The notes under the pieces were generated by a model. It saw only the letters and a list, made by a program, of their open reading frames with translations. It made no database searches and had not been told where the DNA came from. Position numbers and translations under genes: made by a program. This document shows positions 25,678 through 34,685 of a stretch of 64,000 nt of DNA, one piece after another; the stretch's first letter is position 1, and each line of letters starts with the position of its first letter. Source of the DNA: Janthinobacterium sp. LM6 (lineage in GTDB: Bacteria > Pseudomonadota > Gammaproteobacteria > Burkholderiales > Burkholderiaceae_D); NCBI RefSeq assembly GCF_002002885.1, contig NZ_CP019510.1, positions 4,340,001-4,404,000 of the forward strand. Direction: 5' to 3'.

Positions 25678-27843
25678 ATGAAGAAGAACTTGCACAAATT
25701 ATTGCCTCTGGCTGCCGCCTGCACCGCCGCCCTCATGCTGGCCGCGTGCGGCGGCGGCAGCAACCCCGCGGACCCGGTCGCCCCCGTTGCGCCTATTCCT
25801 CCCGTCGTGCCCGTTGTCCCGCCGCCTGCCACGACGCTCAGCGGCACCGCCGCCGTCGGCGCGCCCGTCTCGGGCAGCGTGATTGCCATCGATAGCAAGG
25901 GCAAAGTGTCCGTGGCGGTCAGTACCGGCGCCGGCGGGGCATACACGCTCGATGTAGGCGGCATGACGGCGCCCTTTCTCCTCAGCATCACCGGCACGGC
26001 CGGCGGCAAGCAAGTAACCATGAATTCCATCGCCACGGCAGCGGGGCAAACCGTCAATATCACGCCGCTGACCGACCTGATCGTTTCCACGGCGTCGGGC
26101 CAGCCCGGCGGCGCCGCCCTGGCAAGCGTCTGCGCGCCCGTTGCCAATGCCGTCCCGGCCGCCTGCACCGCGGCGCTGGCCAGTGCGGCGACCCAGCAAC
26201 GGCTCGATGCGGCCATCGCCGCAGTCGTCGCCATGATCAAACCGATTAACGCCAGCAACACCAATCCGCTGACGGGCGCCTTTGTTGCCAACGGCACGGG
26301 GATGGATGCCGTGCTGGACCAGATCCTCGTCGCGCCCGCGGAAGCGCAAGGCGCCATGGCGACGGTCACCCTGATTGCCACCAACAGCACACTGGGCAGC
26401 GTGACCTTGCCTGCCGCCGCCGGCGGTGCCGCCACCATCCCCGCAGCGACGCCGCCATCGGATGCCGACTTGCTCAAGGCGAACGCCGCGGCCGGCGTCT
26501 TGCCGGAAATCCGCGCCTGCATGGCCTCGCTCAGCGCGCTGTATCCGAAGACGGGCTTCGTCGTGCCGTCGCCGGCGGCCGTGTCGCCGTTCATCGACAG
26601 CTCCTTCAATATGGGGGCGGGTGTGGGCCAGGCGGAAATCGTGTCGGCCCTGAGCAGCACGGACCAGGCCGCCCATGCCGGGCTGACGATCGAAGCGCTG
26701 GGCCTGGCCAGCGTCAACATGCAACCGTTGAGCACGGATGAAATCGCCACGCTGACGTCGTCGAGCAGCACTTCGACATCGCGCGTCGCCGACTTCATCA
26801 ATAATCGCCTTGGCGCCGGGGCGACAGCCATTGCCTTCACCACAGGCAAGCCAAGCAGCGCATGGGTACAGTTGCGCATAGGAACAGATGCGGGCATGCT
26901 CAACTGGAAGCTGGTCAAGACGAGCGATACCAGCGCCTGCGCCGGCGGCTGGAAACTGGCCGGCAGCGGCCACCTGGACATGCACATGAATGCGCGCATC
27001 CAGCGCAGCCTCGACAGTGCGGGCGCGGCCACCTTTGCGCGCGAATGGGCCGCGCACATCGAGCTCGACACCGTGCTGCAGGACAATCCGGCCATCAGCA
27101 AGATCGACGTGCGGGGACCGGGCCTGACGACATTCGGCGACTTCCAGATACCGGGCACGGCCGGCAGCAAATTGCAGCTGATCCTGCCAGCCACGGGCTA
27201 CACCCACATGCGGATTGCCGACAGCAATGGCGCTGCCAGCGCTTTCTACAATAACGCGGAAGCGATCCAGAGCTGCCAGGACCTGGCCAGCCTGCCCGCC
27301 GGCACGCCGGGCCTGGGCGCCGGCACGGCCTGCATCGACGAAACGAAAGTGGCGCCTGGGAAAATCTACGTATGGACCCTGAGGACCCCGAACGGCCCCG
27401 TCAGCGCCTTCCCGTTCCAGATCAATGCCGTGCCGCTGTCGAAAGCGTTTGCCCGGGCAAACCAGGCCAGCCTGTTCGCCACGATCACCAGCATCACGCC
27501 GGCAAAACTGTCGTCCATCCCGGCCGCCACCCTGCTCGATGGCGCGGTGACCTTCAATTACACGCAGTCCGCCACCTATGGATCGAAAATGGACAATTGC
27601 GGCCTGTACCTGTTCAATAACGCCACGCCCGTGCTGAACGCGGAACAAAATGCTGTCGGGCAAGAAACTGCGTGCACCTTCACAACCTCGGGCTTGAATA
27701 GCCTGGCGTCGAATGTGGCGGACCCGGCGCAATCGGGCGGTTCGCTGTTCAAGTTCACCGGCCCGGTGACGAATGGCGGGCTGTGGGTAACCACCATCGT
27801 CCTGGGCAACCAGGCGTCCTCGGGCCAGCCGTATCCGAATTGA
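25678..27843 (+). CDS. large secreted lipoprotein of unknown function
   Basis: 721 aa. The lipoprotein signal has lipobox LMLAAC (Cys near residue 23), followed by a Gly-Gly-Gly-Ser and Pro/Val-rich linker (about 27-50). It continues with a short carboxypeptidase-regulatory-like beta domain (TLSGTAAVGAPVSGSVIAID, then GAYTLDVGG) and a long Ala/Thr/Ser-rich region without a known domain; a few Cys pairs suggest disulfides. AAGGGG lies 7 bases before ATG, and about 110 bases of AT-rich leader precede it. The gene is placed between the first and the remaining three tRNA-Arg copies, in the opposite orientation. Ends at the terminator 27907-27943. Confidence 0.85.
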   Translation: MKKNLHKLLPLAAACTAALMLAACGGGSNPADPVAPVAPIPPVVPVVPPPATTLSGTAAVGAPVSGSVIAIDSKGKVSVAVSTGAGGAYTLDVGGMTAPFLLSITGTAGGKQVTMNSIATAAGQTVNITPLTDLIVSTASGQPGGAALASVCAPVANAVPAACTAALASAATQQRLDAAIAAVVAMIKPINASNTNPLTGAFVANGTGMDAVLDQILVAPAEAQGAMATVTLIATNSTLGSVTLPAAAGGAATIPAATPPSDADLLKANAAAGVLPEIRACMASLSALYPKTGFVVPSPAAVSPFIDSSFNMGAGVGQAEIVSALSSTDQAAHAGLTIEALGLASVNMQPLSTDEIATLTSSSSTSTSRVADFINNRLGAGATAIAFTTGKPSSAWVQLRIGTDAGMLNWKLVKTSDTSACAGGWKLAGSGHLDMHMNARIQRSLDSAGAATFAREWAAHIELDTVLQDNPAISKIDVRGPGLTTFGDFQIPGTAGSKLQLILPATGYTHMRIADSNGAASAFYNNAEAIQSCQDLASLPAGTPGLGAGTACIDETKVAPGKIYVWTLRTPNGPVSAFPFQINAVPLSKAFARANQASLFATITSITPAKLSSIPAATLLDGAVTFNYTQSATYGSKMDNCGLYLFNNATPVLNAEQNAVGQETACTFTTSGLNSLASNVADPAQSGGSLFKFTGPVTNGGLWVTTIVLGNQASSGQPYPN

Positions 27844-27906
27844 TGGGGCATTGGCGCGACCGAGGAAGGCCGCGCCGTCGGCGGCCGGCTGCAGTTGCGC
27901 CGGACG

Positions 27907-27943
27907 AAAAAAAACCCGGAAAGCGAACTTTCCGGGTTTTTTT
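27907..27943. terminator. bidirectional intrinsic terminator
   Basis: A 13-bp stem (AAAACCCGGAAAG / CTTTCCGGGTTTT) with loop CGAA and A/T runs on both sides. It ends the lipoprotein gene on + and the three-tRNA array on -. Confidence 0.93.
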
Positions 27944-27958
27944 CACTACTGCAAATAC

Positions 27959-28035
27959 TGGTGCGGCTGGCAGGAATTGAACCCACGACCCCTTGGTTCG
28001 TAGCCAAGTACTCTATCCAGCTGAGCTACAGCCGC
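27959..28035 (-). tRNA. tRNA-Arg(ACG)
   Basis: Identical over all 77 bases (CCA included) to the copies at 25331, 28114 and 28274. It is the promoter-distal member of the three-gene array, followed by the terminator at 27907-27943. Confidence 0.97.
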
Positions 28036-28113
28036 AAACTCTGACACACTTCGCCGGACGGCGCGAAGCTTGAAACTTTCATCAACACGGGAAAAACCCG
28101 ATGCTGGCAATAC

Positions 28114-28190
28114 TGGTGCGGCTGGCAGGAATTGAACCCACGACCCCTTGGTTCGTAGCCAAGTACTCTATCCAGCTGAGCTACAGCCGC
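28114..28190 (-). tRNA. tRNA-Arg(ACG)
   Basis: Middle copy of the three-gene array, identical to its neighbours. The 78- and 83-base spacers on either side are unrelated apart from the last few bases next to the tRNA, so the copies are probably processed from one precursor. Confidence 0.97.
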
Positions 28191-28273
28191 AAAACTTCTA
28201 CAACATTCCACTTAACAACATGGAGGTGAAACTTGTTACAACAAAACCAGGCAAAGTCTGATTTTCAGTATTC

Positions 28274-28350
28274 TGGTGCGGCTGGCAGGAATTGAACCCA
28301 CGACCCCTTGGTTCGTAGCCAAGTACTCTATCCAGCTGAGCTACAGCCGC
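28274..28350 (-). tRNA. tRNA-Arg(ACG)
   Basis: Promoter-proximal copy of the array, identical to the others. A consensus TATAAT lies 10 bases upstream. Confidence 0.97.
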
Positions 28351-28360
28351 GCAGGCAAAC

Positions 28361-28389
28361 ATTATAGCGTATTCATTTCGCTTTGAAAA
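28361..28389 (-). promoter_or_regulatory. promoter of the tRNA-Arg array
   Basis: Minus-strand -10 TATAAT (28366-28361), same distance from the tRNA as at the single copy. The -35 is weaker: TTTTCA at 17 bases or TTTCAA at 16. Confidence 0.6.
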
Positions 28390-28460
28390 GTTCGATTTTT
28401 CAATCGCTTAGCTGATTTTGCAGAATACCGCCCCGCATGATCGACTACCTTTTCACTGCT

Positions 28461-28543
28461 AAAAAGCTGACGCCTTTTTATCGATGGACACTTCTGCTTT
28501 CACAGGAGCTTCCAGCGAATCGAGAAGTTGCTGTCTCGAAAGA
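28461..28543 (-). ncRNA. candidate small RNA upstream of the tRNA-Arg array
   Basis: The near-consensus promoter at 28550-28578 would start transcription near 28543. The first ~35 bases fold into a nested hairpin (outer GCTTC/GAAGC, inner CGAGA/TCTCG, 28508-28546). About 80 bases on, an AAAAAG.C / GCTTTTT hairpin with a GTCA loop could act as a weak terminator (28461-28479). No open frame of note. It could instead be only a leader of the tRNA precursor. Confidence 0.3.
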
Positions 28544-28549
28544 AGCGGG

Positions 28550-28578
28550 ATTATAGGGACTGCTTTCCAGCCTGTCCA
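28550..28578 (-). promoter_or_regulatory. near-consensus sigma-70 promoter
   Basis: Minus strand: -35 TGGACA (28578-28573), exact 17-base spacer, -10 TATAAT (28555-28550). It points toward the tRNA array, about 190 bases upstream of it. The rest of the 427-base gap between the array and the kinase gene (28351-28777) shows no other clear signal except a TACAAT box at 28632-28637 on the plus strand. Confidence 0.6.
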
Positions 28579-28777
28579 GTGCTATCTGCAGGCAACGCGC
28601 AAGCGTGCGGTGGCGGCGCGCCGCTTGGGGCTACAATACCAGCCAGACAGGGGCGCTTGTGCCTCCCCTCATTCATGACGCGGGCATTGACCATCATGAC
28701 CCATTTAACTGAGCTTAGCGGCGGCGGCCCGGCGGGGCAAGAGCCCGTGCGGCAGACTCACTGTTGCAGGATTTCCG

Positions 28778-31270
28778 ATGGCCAAGCCTGACCGCACACA
28801 AGATCTGCTGCCCCCATCAGCGCCGCCGAGCCTCTCCGGCGAGCGCCTGGCCAACTTAATGGAAAGCATCACCGATGGCTTTTGCCTGCTCGACCGCGAC
28901 TGGACCATCCGCTATATCAATACGCGCGGCGCCGACATGCTCGCACCGCAGCGTCCGCCCGGCGCCAGCCTGGCCGGCAGCAGCCTGTGGCAAGCCTGTC
29001 CCGCCCTACAAGGGACGGAACTGGAAGTGCAATACCGGCGCGCCATGGCGCAGCAGCACAGCTGCAGCTTCGAACTGCTGTACCGGCCGCTGGGGCGCTG
29101 GCTGGAAGTGCGCATCTTCCCTTCCAGCGATGGCTTGACCACGTACATCCAGGACATCAGCCAGCGCAAGGCGGCCGAGGAAAGCTTGCGCCACAGCGAG
29201 GAAGACTTGCGCGCGCTGGCCAATTCCATTCCGCAACTGGCCTGGATCGCCAGCTTCGACGGCACCATTGCCTGGTACAACCAGCGCTGGCACGACTACA
29301 CGGGCACCAGCGCCGAACAGATGGCGGGCGACGGCTGGAGCATCGCCTATCACGCGCAGCATTTGCCGCCCATGCTGCACGCGTGGAAGGCCGCCTTGCG
29401 CGACGGCACGCCCTTCGAAATGGAATTCCCCATCCGCGGCGCCGACGGCCAGTTCCGCTGGTTCCTGACGCGCGCCAATCCCGTGCGCGACCGGGGCGGC
29501 CAGTTGCTGCGCTGGTTTGGCACGAGCACCGACGTCGACCAGGTCAAGCGCGCGCAGGAAGCCTTGCGCGATGAAACGCGCGTGCTCGAATTGCTCAACA
29601 ATACGGGGGCGGCCCTGGCCGGCACCCTCGACTTGCCCGCCCTGCTGCAGGAAACCGTCGATGCGGCCACGCGCATCAGCGGCGCGCGCTTCGGCGCCTT
29701 TTATTATGACGATGCGGGCGAGATCCCCGACAGCGCCGCGCCCCTGCCTTCGGCGCGCGCCGTCAACGGCATCAGCCTGCGCCAGGCCGAAGCCATCGCC
29801 ACCGAACTGCGCCAGGGGGCGGCCATGCGCCAGAACGACTTGCTGGCCGCGCCCGATGCCAGCGCCGATGGCGCGCCGCCGCTGCGCAGCTGCCTGAGCC
29901 TGCCCGTCAGCTCGCGCTCGGGCCTGTTGCTGGGGCGCTTGCTGCTCGGCCATCCGCAAGCGGGCATGTTCAGCGCGCGCAGCGAGCGCATCGTCTCGGC
30001 CATCGCGGCCCAGGCCGCCGTCGCGCTCGACAATACGCGCCTGTACGCGGCCGCCACGCGCGCCGCCGAAGAGCGCAAGGTACTGCTCGACAGCGAACGC
30101 GAGGCGCGCGCCGAAGCCGAGCGCACGAACCAGCTGAAAGACGATTTTCTCGCCACCCTGTCGCATGAGCTGCGCACGCCCCTGTCGGCCATCCTCGGCT
30201 GGGCCCAGGTGCTGCGGCGCGGCACGCGCGACCAGGCCGACCTGCACCGCGGCCTGCAGAGCATCGAACGCAATGCGCGCGCGCAGGCGCAGCTGATCGA
30301 GGACTTGCTCGACATGAGCCGCATCACCTCCGACAAGGTATTGCTCGACCTGCAAACCCTGGCGCCCGCCAGCATCATCGCCTCGGCCATCGAAACCCTG
30401 CGCCCGGCGGCCGACGCCAAGCACATCGCCATCCACTGCAACATCGCCAGCGATGCGGGCACCATCACGGGCGACCCCAGCCGTATCCAGCAAGTGATCT
30501 GGAACCTGCTGTCGAATGCGCTGAAGTTCACGCCGCAAGGGGGACGGGTCGACATCGGCGTGCGCCGCGAGGCGTCGCGCCTGTCCATCACGGTGGCCGA
30601 CAACGGCGTCGGCATCAAGAAGGATTTCCTGCCGCACGTGTTCGACCGCTTCCGCCAGGCCGATGCCTCCACCACGCGCCGGCACGGCGGCCTGGGGCTG
30701 GGACTGGCGATCGTCAAACACCTGGTGGAGCAGCATGGCGGCACGGTCACGGTCAGCAGCGCCGGCGACATGCAGGGTGCCAGCTTTACCGTGCGCCTGC
30801 CGCTGGGCACGCCGGCCGCCGCGCGCCAGGCGGGCAGCGCCCCGCCCTCCAGCCATGACTTGCGCGGCATCAAGGTGCTGCTGGTCGATGACGACGCCGA
30901 TGCGCGCGAACTGACGGAGCGCATCTTGCGCGACAACAATGCCGAAGTGCACGGCGCCGGCGGCGTGGCGCAAGCGCTGCAACTGCTGGAGCAGGTGCGC
31001 CCGGATGTGCTGGTCAGCGACATCGGCATGCCCGAGGCCGACGGTTTCGACTTGCTGGCGCAAGTGCGCGCGCACGCCGCCCCTGATGTGGCCCGGCTGC
31101 CCGCGCTGGCGCTGACGGCGTTTGCGCAGCCGCAGGATCGCCAGCGGGCGCTGGACAGCGGCTTCCAGGCCTGGGTCTCGAAGCCGCTCGACCCGGCCGA
31201 ACTGGTGGCGGCCGTGGCGCAGCTGGCCGCTGCGCGCCCTGGACGGGAGCGCAAAACACCGCCTCAATAA
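28778..31270 (+). CDS. hybrid sensor histidine kinase (PAS-PAS-GAF-HisKA-HATPase-REC)
   Basis: 830 aa, no TM segment, so a cytoplasmic sensor. Order: PAS (about 20-130), PAS/PAC (about 140-265; WYNQRWHDYTGTSAEQM is typical), GAF-like (about 280-425), coiled linker, HisKA with His463 (LATLSHELRTPLS), HATPase with N-box WNLLSNALKFTP, G1 ADNGVGI and G2 GGLGLGLAI, and a C-terminal receiver with Asp748 (VLVSDIGMPEADG). The internal receiver suggests a phosphorelay or self-regulation. GCAGGA lies 6 bases before ATG. The REC-GGDEF gene 303 bases downstream is a plausible partner, linking it to c-di-GMP. Confidence 0.93.
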   Translation: MAKPDRTQDLLPPSAPPSLSGERLANLMESITDGFCLLDRDWTIRYINTRGADMLAPQRPPGASLAGSSLWQACPALQGTELEVQYRRAMAQQHSCSFELLYRPLGRWLEVRIFPSSDGLTTYIQDISQRKAAEESLRHSEEDLRALANSIPQLAWIASFDGTIAWYNQRWHDYTGTSAEQMAGDGWSIAYHAQHLPPMLHAWKAALRDGTPFEMEFPIRGADGQFRWFLTRANPVRDRGGQLLRWFGTSTDVDQVKRAQEALRDETRVLELLNNTGAALAGTLDLPALLQETVDAATRISGARFGAFYYDDAGEIPDSAAPLPSARAVNGISLRQAEAIATELRQGAAMRQNDLLAAPDASADGAPPLRSCLSLPVSSRSGLLLGRLLLGHPQAGMFSARSERIVSAIAAQAAVALDNTRLYAAATRAAEERKVLLDSEREARAEAERTNQLKDDFLATLSHELRTPLSAILGWAQVLRRGTRDQADLHRGLQSIERNARAQAQLIEDLLDMSRITSDKVLLDLQTLAPASIIASAIETLRPAADAKHIAIHCNIASDAGTITGDPSRIQQVIWNLLSNALKFTPQGGRVDIGVRREASRLSITVADNGVGIKKDFLPHVFDRFRQADASTTRRHGGLGLGLAIVKHLVEQHGGTVTVSSAGDMQGASFTVRLPLGTPAAARQAGSAPPSSHDLRGIKVLLVDDDADARELTERILRDNNAEVHGAGGVAQALQLLEQVRPDVLVSDIGMPEADGFDLLAQVRAHAAPDVARLPALALTAFAQPQDRQRALDSGFQAWVSKPLDPAELVAAVAQLAAARPGRERKTPPQ

Positions 31271-31573
31271 GATGATGCAAAGAAATAAATAGTGCAGTAC
31301 AAAATGACTATTTTCATGGGTTAGCCTTCCTACTTTCAGACGCGGCACTGTCCTACAAGCAACTAAGCTGAAGTTTGCTACACTGAAATGCAGAAGCACA
31401 CCTGCACGGCAGGCTGAAAGCGGCGACCTTGGCCGGGGAGAACGGCAGAAGCGAGTTCATGCGCAGTTGTGCGCCCTATCTTGTTGCAAGGCGCTACTAT
31501 CTTTTCCACCGCCGTCAGCCCATCATCTGCGGTAGAAGCCAGCGTTGCATAGACCGTATAACCGAGACCTTAC
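31271..31573. other. intergenic region between the hybrid kinase and REC-GGDEF genes
   Basis: 303 bases with no open frame I would call. It holds a GCGCA-GTTG-TGCGC hairpin at 31461-31474 and a TACTAT box at 31495-31500, but no convincing -35. No terminator is visible after the kinase gene, so read-through is possible. Confidence 0.4.
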
Positions 31574-32557
31574 ATGCCCAGCCAAGATGAGATTTTGAAA
31601 GCCAAAATTTTGGTCGTCGACGACTCACCCGACAATGTCGACCTGATGCTGGAAATCCTGCGCGATGCCGGCTACACCAACGTCACGGCCACCATGCGTC
31701 CGGCACAGGTTTGCCCCCTGCACCGGGAGCATTGCTACGACCTGATCTTGCTCGACCTGCAAATGCCGGAACTCAATGGTTTCCAGGTCATGAAAGGCTT
31801 GAAAGAAATCGAACATGGCGGCTACCTGCCCGTGCTGGCCCTGACGGCGCAACCGAGTTTCAAGATCGCCGCCCTGGAAGCGGGCGCGCGCGACTTCATC
31901 AGCAAGCCCTTCGACCTGATGGAAGTGCACAAGCGCATCCACAACATGCTGGAAGTGCGCCTGCTGTACAAGGAACTGGCGCAATACAGCAAGCAGCAGC
32001 AGGAACTGGCGCTGCACGATCCGCTGACGGGCTTGCCGAACCGGCGCCTGCTGGAAGACCGCATCGAGCACACGCTGCAGCAATCGGCCCGCAGCCGCGG
32101 CAAATCGGCCATCCTGTACCTGGACCTGGACGGCTTCAAGGCCATCAACGACAGTTACGGCCACGGCTATGGCGACGAGATCCTGAAAATGGTGGCGGCC
32201 CGCCTGGTGGGCGCGTCGCGCAAGGAAGACACGGTGGCGCGCATCGGCGGCGATGAATTCGTCATCGTGCTGGGCAACCTGGCCGGCAAGGGCGACGCGC
32301 GCGAACCGGCCGCCAAGCTGATCGAAGTCATTTCCGAGCCGTATTTCATCAACGACCTGACCCTGCGCCTGTCGACCAGCATCGGCATCGCCATCTACCC
32401 GGACGACGCCAGCACCGTCGAATCCCTGCTCGGTGCGGCCGACACGGCCCTGTATGAGGCCAAGCGCGCCGGCAAGAACCGCTTTTGCTGCACGCCGCAC
32501 GAGGTGATCGCGGCGCAGGTCAACATGCAGAAAAGCAGCATCCCGTCGATCGCCTGA
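31574..32557 (+). CDS. response regulator with GGDEF domain (diguanylate cyclase)
   Basis: 327 aa. A receiver domain (phospho-acceptor Asp61 in LILLDLQMPELNG, acidic pair Asp16/Asp17, switch Lys in ISKPFDL) is joined by a helical linker to a GGDEF domain with an intact GGDEF motif (about 225-229). RKED forms an I-site five residues before it. This is the WspR/PleD-like design in which phosphorylation drives dimerisation and c-di-GMP synthesis. The hybrid kinase upstream is the obvious donor. Terminator at 32579-32616. Confidence 0.93.
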   Translation: MPSQDEILKAKILVVDDSPDNVDLMLEILRDAGYTNVTATMRPAQVCPLHREHCYDLILLDLQMPELNGFQVMKGLKEIEHGGYLPVLALTAQPSFKIAALEAGARDFISKPFDLMEVHKRIHNMLEVRLLYKELAQYSKQQQELALHDPLTGLPNRRLLEDRIEHTLQQSARSRGKSAILYLDLDGFKAINDSYGHGYGDEILKMVAARLVGASRKEDTVARIGGDEFVIVLGNLAGKGDAREPAAKLIEVISEPYFINDLTLRLSTSIGIAIYPDDASTVESLLGAADTALYEAKRAGKNRFCCTPHEVIAAQVNMQKSSIPSIA

Positions 32558-32578
32558 CTGTGGCGCCGGGCGGCGCGT

Positions 32579-32616
32579 AAAAAAACCGGCAAGCCTCGCG
32601 GCCAGCCGGTTTTTTC
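32579..32616. terminator. bidirectional intrinsic terminator
   Basis: AAAAACCGGC / GCCGGTTTTT stem with a 14-base loop that has its own GC pairing. It serves the REC-GGDEF gene (+) and the convergent small gene (-). Confidence 0.85.
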
Positions 32617-32630
32617 ATGTCCAGCGGGCT

Positions 32631-33197
<567 letters not shown>

Positions 33198-33230
33198 CTA
33201 TCACATAAAAATGATGGAAGGAGATTAAAA

Positions 33231-33443
33231 TTGCCGAAAAGACAGAAATTTTTCATCCATGCGCCCCGCGATGAAATCCTCATGTATGATCCACAACTTG
33301 AATTTGGTCCTCACCTTTCACCATTCACGGGGCGCTATGTCCGCACAAACAGATCCGAACAAGGAAGCGGCCCAGGCCGATGCGGAACGCGCCGCCGACC
33401 TCAGCGAATTGCTCGGCCATGTCAACACCAGCTGGGACAATGA
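33231..33443 (+). CDS. possible short upstream reading frame overlapping the kinase gene
   Basis: 70 codons from a TTG that has an ideal ribosome site (AAGGAG, 7 bases upstream). The first ~35 residues (PKRQKFFIHAPRDEILMYD...) look protein-like; the rest, from about residue 36, is read out of frame through the start of the kinase gene and looks like shadow. It could be a leader peptide controlling the kinase, or chance. Confidence 0.25.
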   Translation: MPKRQKFFIHAPRDEILMYDPQLEFGPHLSPFTGRYVRTNRSEQGSGPGRCGTRRRPQRIARPCQHQLGQ

Positions 33444-34050
33444 ACGGCGCGCCCTGTCGCGCCAGTTGCACGACAGCCTGGGCTCCTCGCTGACGGCGCT
33501 GACCATGCACCTGTCGCTGCTGACGCAAAAGATGCCGCAGGAAGCGGCCTTGCTCGACCGCGCGGCGACGATGAAGCAATTGCTGCTGAACGTGATCGAG
33601 ACCAACCGCCAGATGCAGATGAAGCTGTGGAACGACAAGCTCGAGTTTCTCGGCGTGAATGTCGCGCTGGGCGAACTGGCCGCGCAATTTGCCGAACAGC
33701 ACAAGATCACCGTGCGCTGCAGCCTGCCCGAAGATGAATTGATTTGCCCGCGCAACGTGGGCGTGGCCCTGCTGCGCACCCTGGAAGAAGCGCTCGGCAA
33801 CATCGCCGCGCATGCCCACGCCACGCAGGTGGACATCATCATCGACGACAATGACGAGGCGCTGATGATGACCGTCAAGGATAACGGCAACGGCTTGCCG
33901 GCCAACGAACCCGTCGAAATGAGCAAGCACGGCCTGCGCTCCGTGCGCGAGCGCGTGCATTACCTGGGCGGCACCCTGAGCCTGACGACCAATCCGCAAG
34001 GCGGCACGGCCCTGACCGTGGTCTTGCCGCGCATTAGCCCGAAGGAATAG
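33337..34050 (+). CDS. small soluble histidine kinase (HisKA_3/NarX type)
   Basis: 237 aa from the ATG at 33337. No sensor or membrane domain: an N-terminal coiled segment, the dimerisation/phospho-acceptor helix with His45 (SRQLHDSLGSSLTALTMHL), and an HATPase with N-box LEEALGNIAAHAHAT, G1 VKDNGNGLP and G2 KHGLRSVRERVHYLGG. This is the minimal core of the NarX/DegS kinases that normally signal to NarL-type regulators, but no such regulator adjoins it. It probably receives its signal from a protein partner. The start is uncertain because a better ribosome site lies at 33218-33223, out of frame. Confidence 0.85.
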   Translation: MSAQTDPNKEAAQADAERAADLSELLGHVNTSWDNERRALSRQLHDSLGSSLTALTMHLSLLTQKMPQEAALLDRAATMKQLLLNVIETNRQMQMKLWNDKLEFLGVNVALGELAAQFAEQHKITVRCSLPEDELICPRNVGVALLRTLEEALGNIAAHAHATQVDIIIDDNDEALMMTVKDNGNGLPANEPVEMSKHGLRSVRERVHYLGGTLSLTTNPQGGTALTVVLPRISPKE

Positions 34051-34127
34051 TCCATCCCAGGCAGCACCAAATCGCAACACTGCCGGGGCACCCTGACCCG
34101 CTGAACGATACGACGACAGGAGACCGC

Positions 34128-34643
34128 ATGCAACGACTCATCCCCACCCTGCTGGCAACGCTGCTGGCCACGGGCGCCGCCCAGGCCGCCGACAACACCG
34201 TGCCGCCGCCGGAAACCGTGGACAAGCTGGCCTGGCTGGCCGGCTGCTGGAACGTCGACGGCGCCGAACCCGGTTCCGGGGAGCAATGGAGTACGGCTGC
34301 CGGCGGCACCCTGCTCGGCACCAGCCGCACCGTCAAGGGCGGCAAGACGACGGCCTTTGAATTCGTGCAGATCCGCCTCACGGAACCGGGCCAGCTGGCC
34401 TACATCGTGCAGCCGTCGGGCCAGCCGCCCGTGATCTTCAACCTGTTGCGCCAGGACAAGCCGAATGAATTCATCTTCGCCAACCTGGACAATGACTTCC
34501 CGAGCCGCATCATCTACCGCCGCGACAGCGAGCGCATCTTGCACGCCAGCATCACCGGCACCTTGAAGGGCAAGCTCACCACCATCGATTTCCCCATGAC
34601 GCGGGGCCGCTGCGACGCGGCGCCCCTTACGCGCAGCAAATAA
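34128..34643 (+). CDS. secreted DUF6265-like protein
   Basis: 171 aa with a signal peptide (TLLATLLATGAAQA, cut before ADN). The mature part opens with the pattern KLAWLAGCWNVDG...EQWSTAAGGTLLGTSRTVKGG, diagnostic of a lipocalin-like beta-barrel family (DUF6265), and continues with FEFVQIRLTEPGQLAYIVQPSG. Role unknown. AGGAGACCGC precedes the ATG. Ends at terminator 34642-34667. Confidence 0.85.
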   Translation: MQRLIPTLLATLLATGAAQAADNTVPPPETVDKLAWLAGCWNVDGAEPGSGEQWSTAAGGTLLGTSRTVKGGKTTAFEFVQIRLTEPGQLAYIVQPSGQPPVIFNLLRQDKPNEFIFANLDNDFPSRIIYRRDSERILHASITGTLKGKLTTIDFPMTRGRCDAAPLTRSK

Positions 34644-34667
34644 AAAGGGGCCTCGCGGCCCCTTTCT
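34642..34667. terminator. bidirectional intrinsic terminator
   Basis: AAAGGGGCC / GGCCCCTTT stem, TCGC loop, overlapping the stop of the secreted protein gene. It also serves ndh on the minus strand (T run there). Confidence 0.88.
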
Positions 34668-34685
34668 GCTCTGATACCAGCCAGA

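Noticed and set aside
25699-27732. 677-codon frame antisense to the lipoprotein gene
   Set aside because: No start signal and Arg/Gly/Gln-rich composition; the sense frame has a lipobox and a good ribosome site.
25331-28350. Integrative element bounded by tRNA-Arg copies
   Set aside because: No integrase, excisionase or phage gene, and only one gene lies between the copies.
29006-31399. 797-codon frame antisense to the hybrid kinase
   Set aside because: The sense strand carries all kinase motifs; this is a codon-bias mirror.
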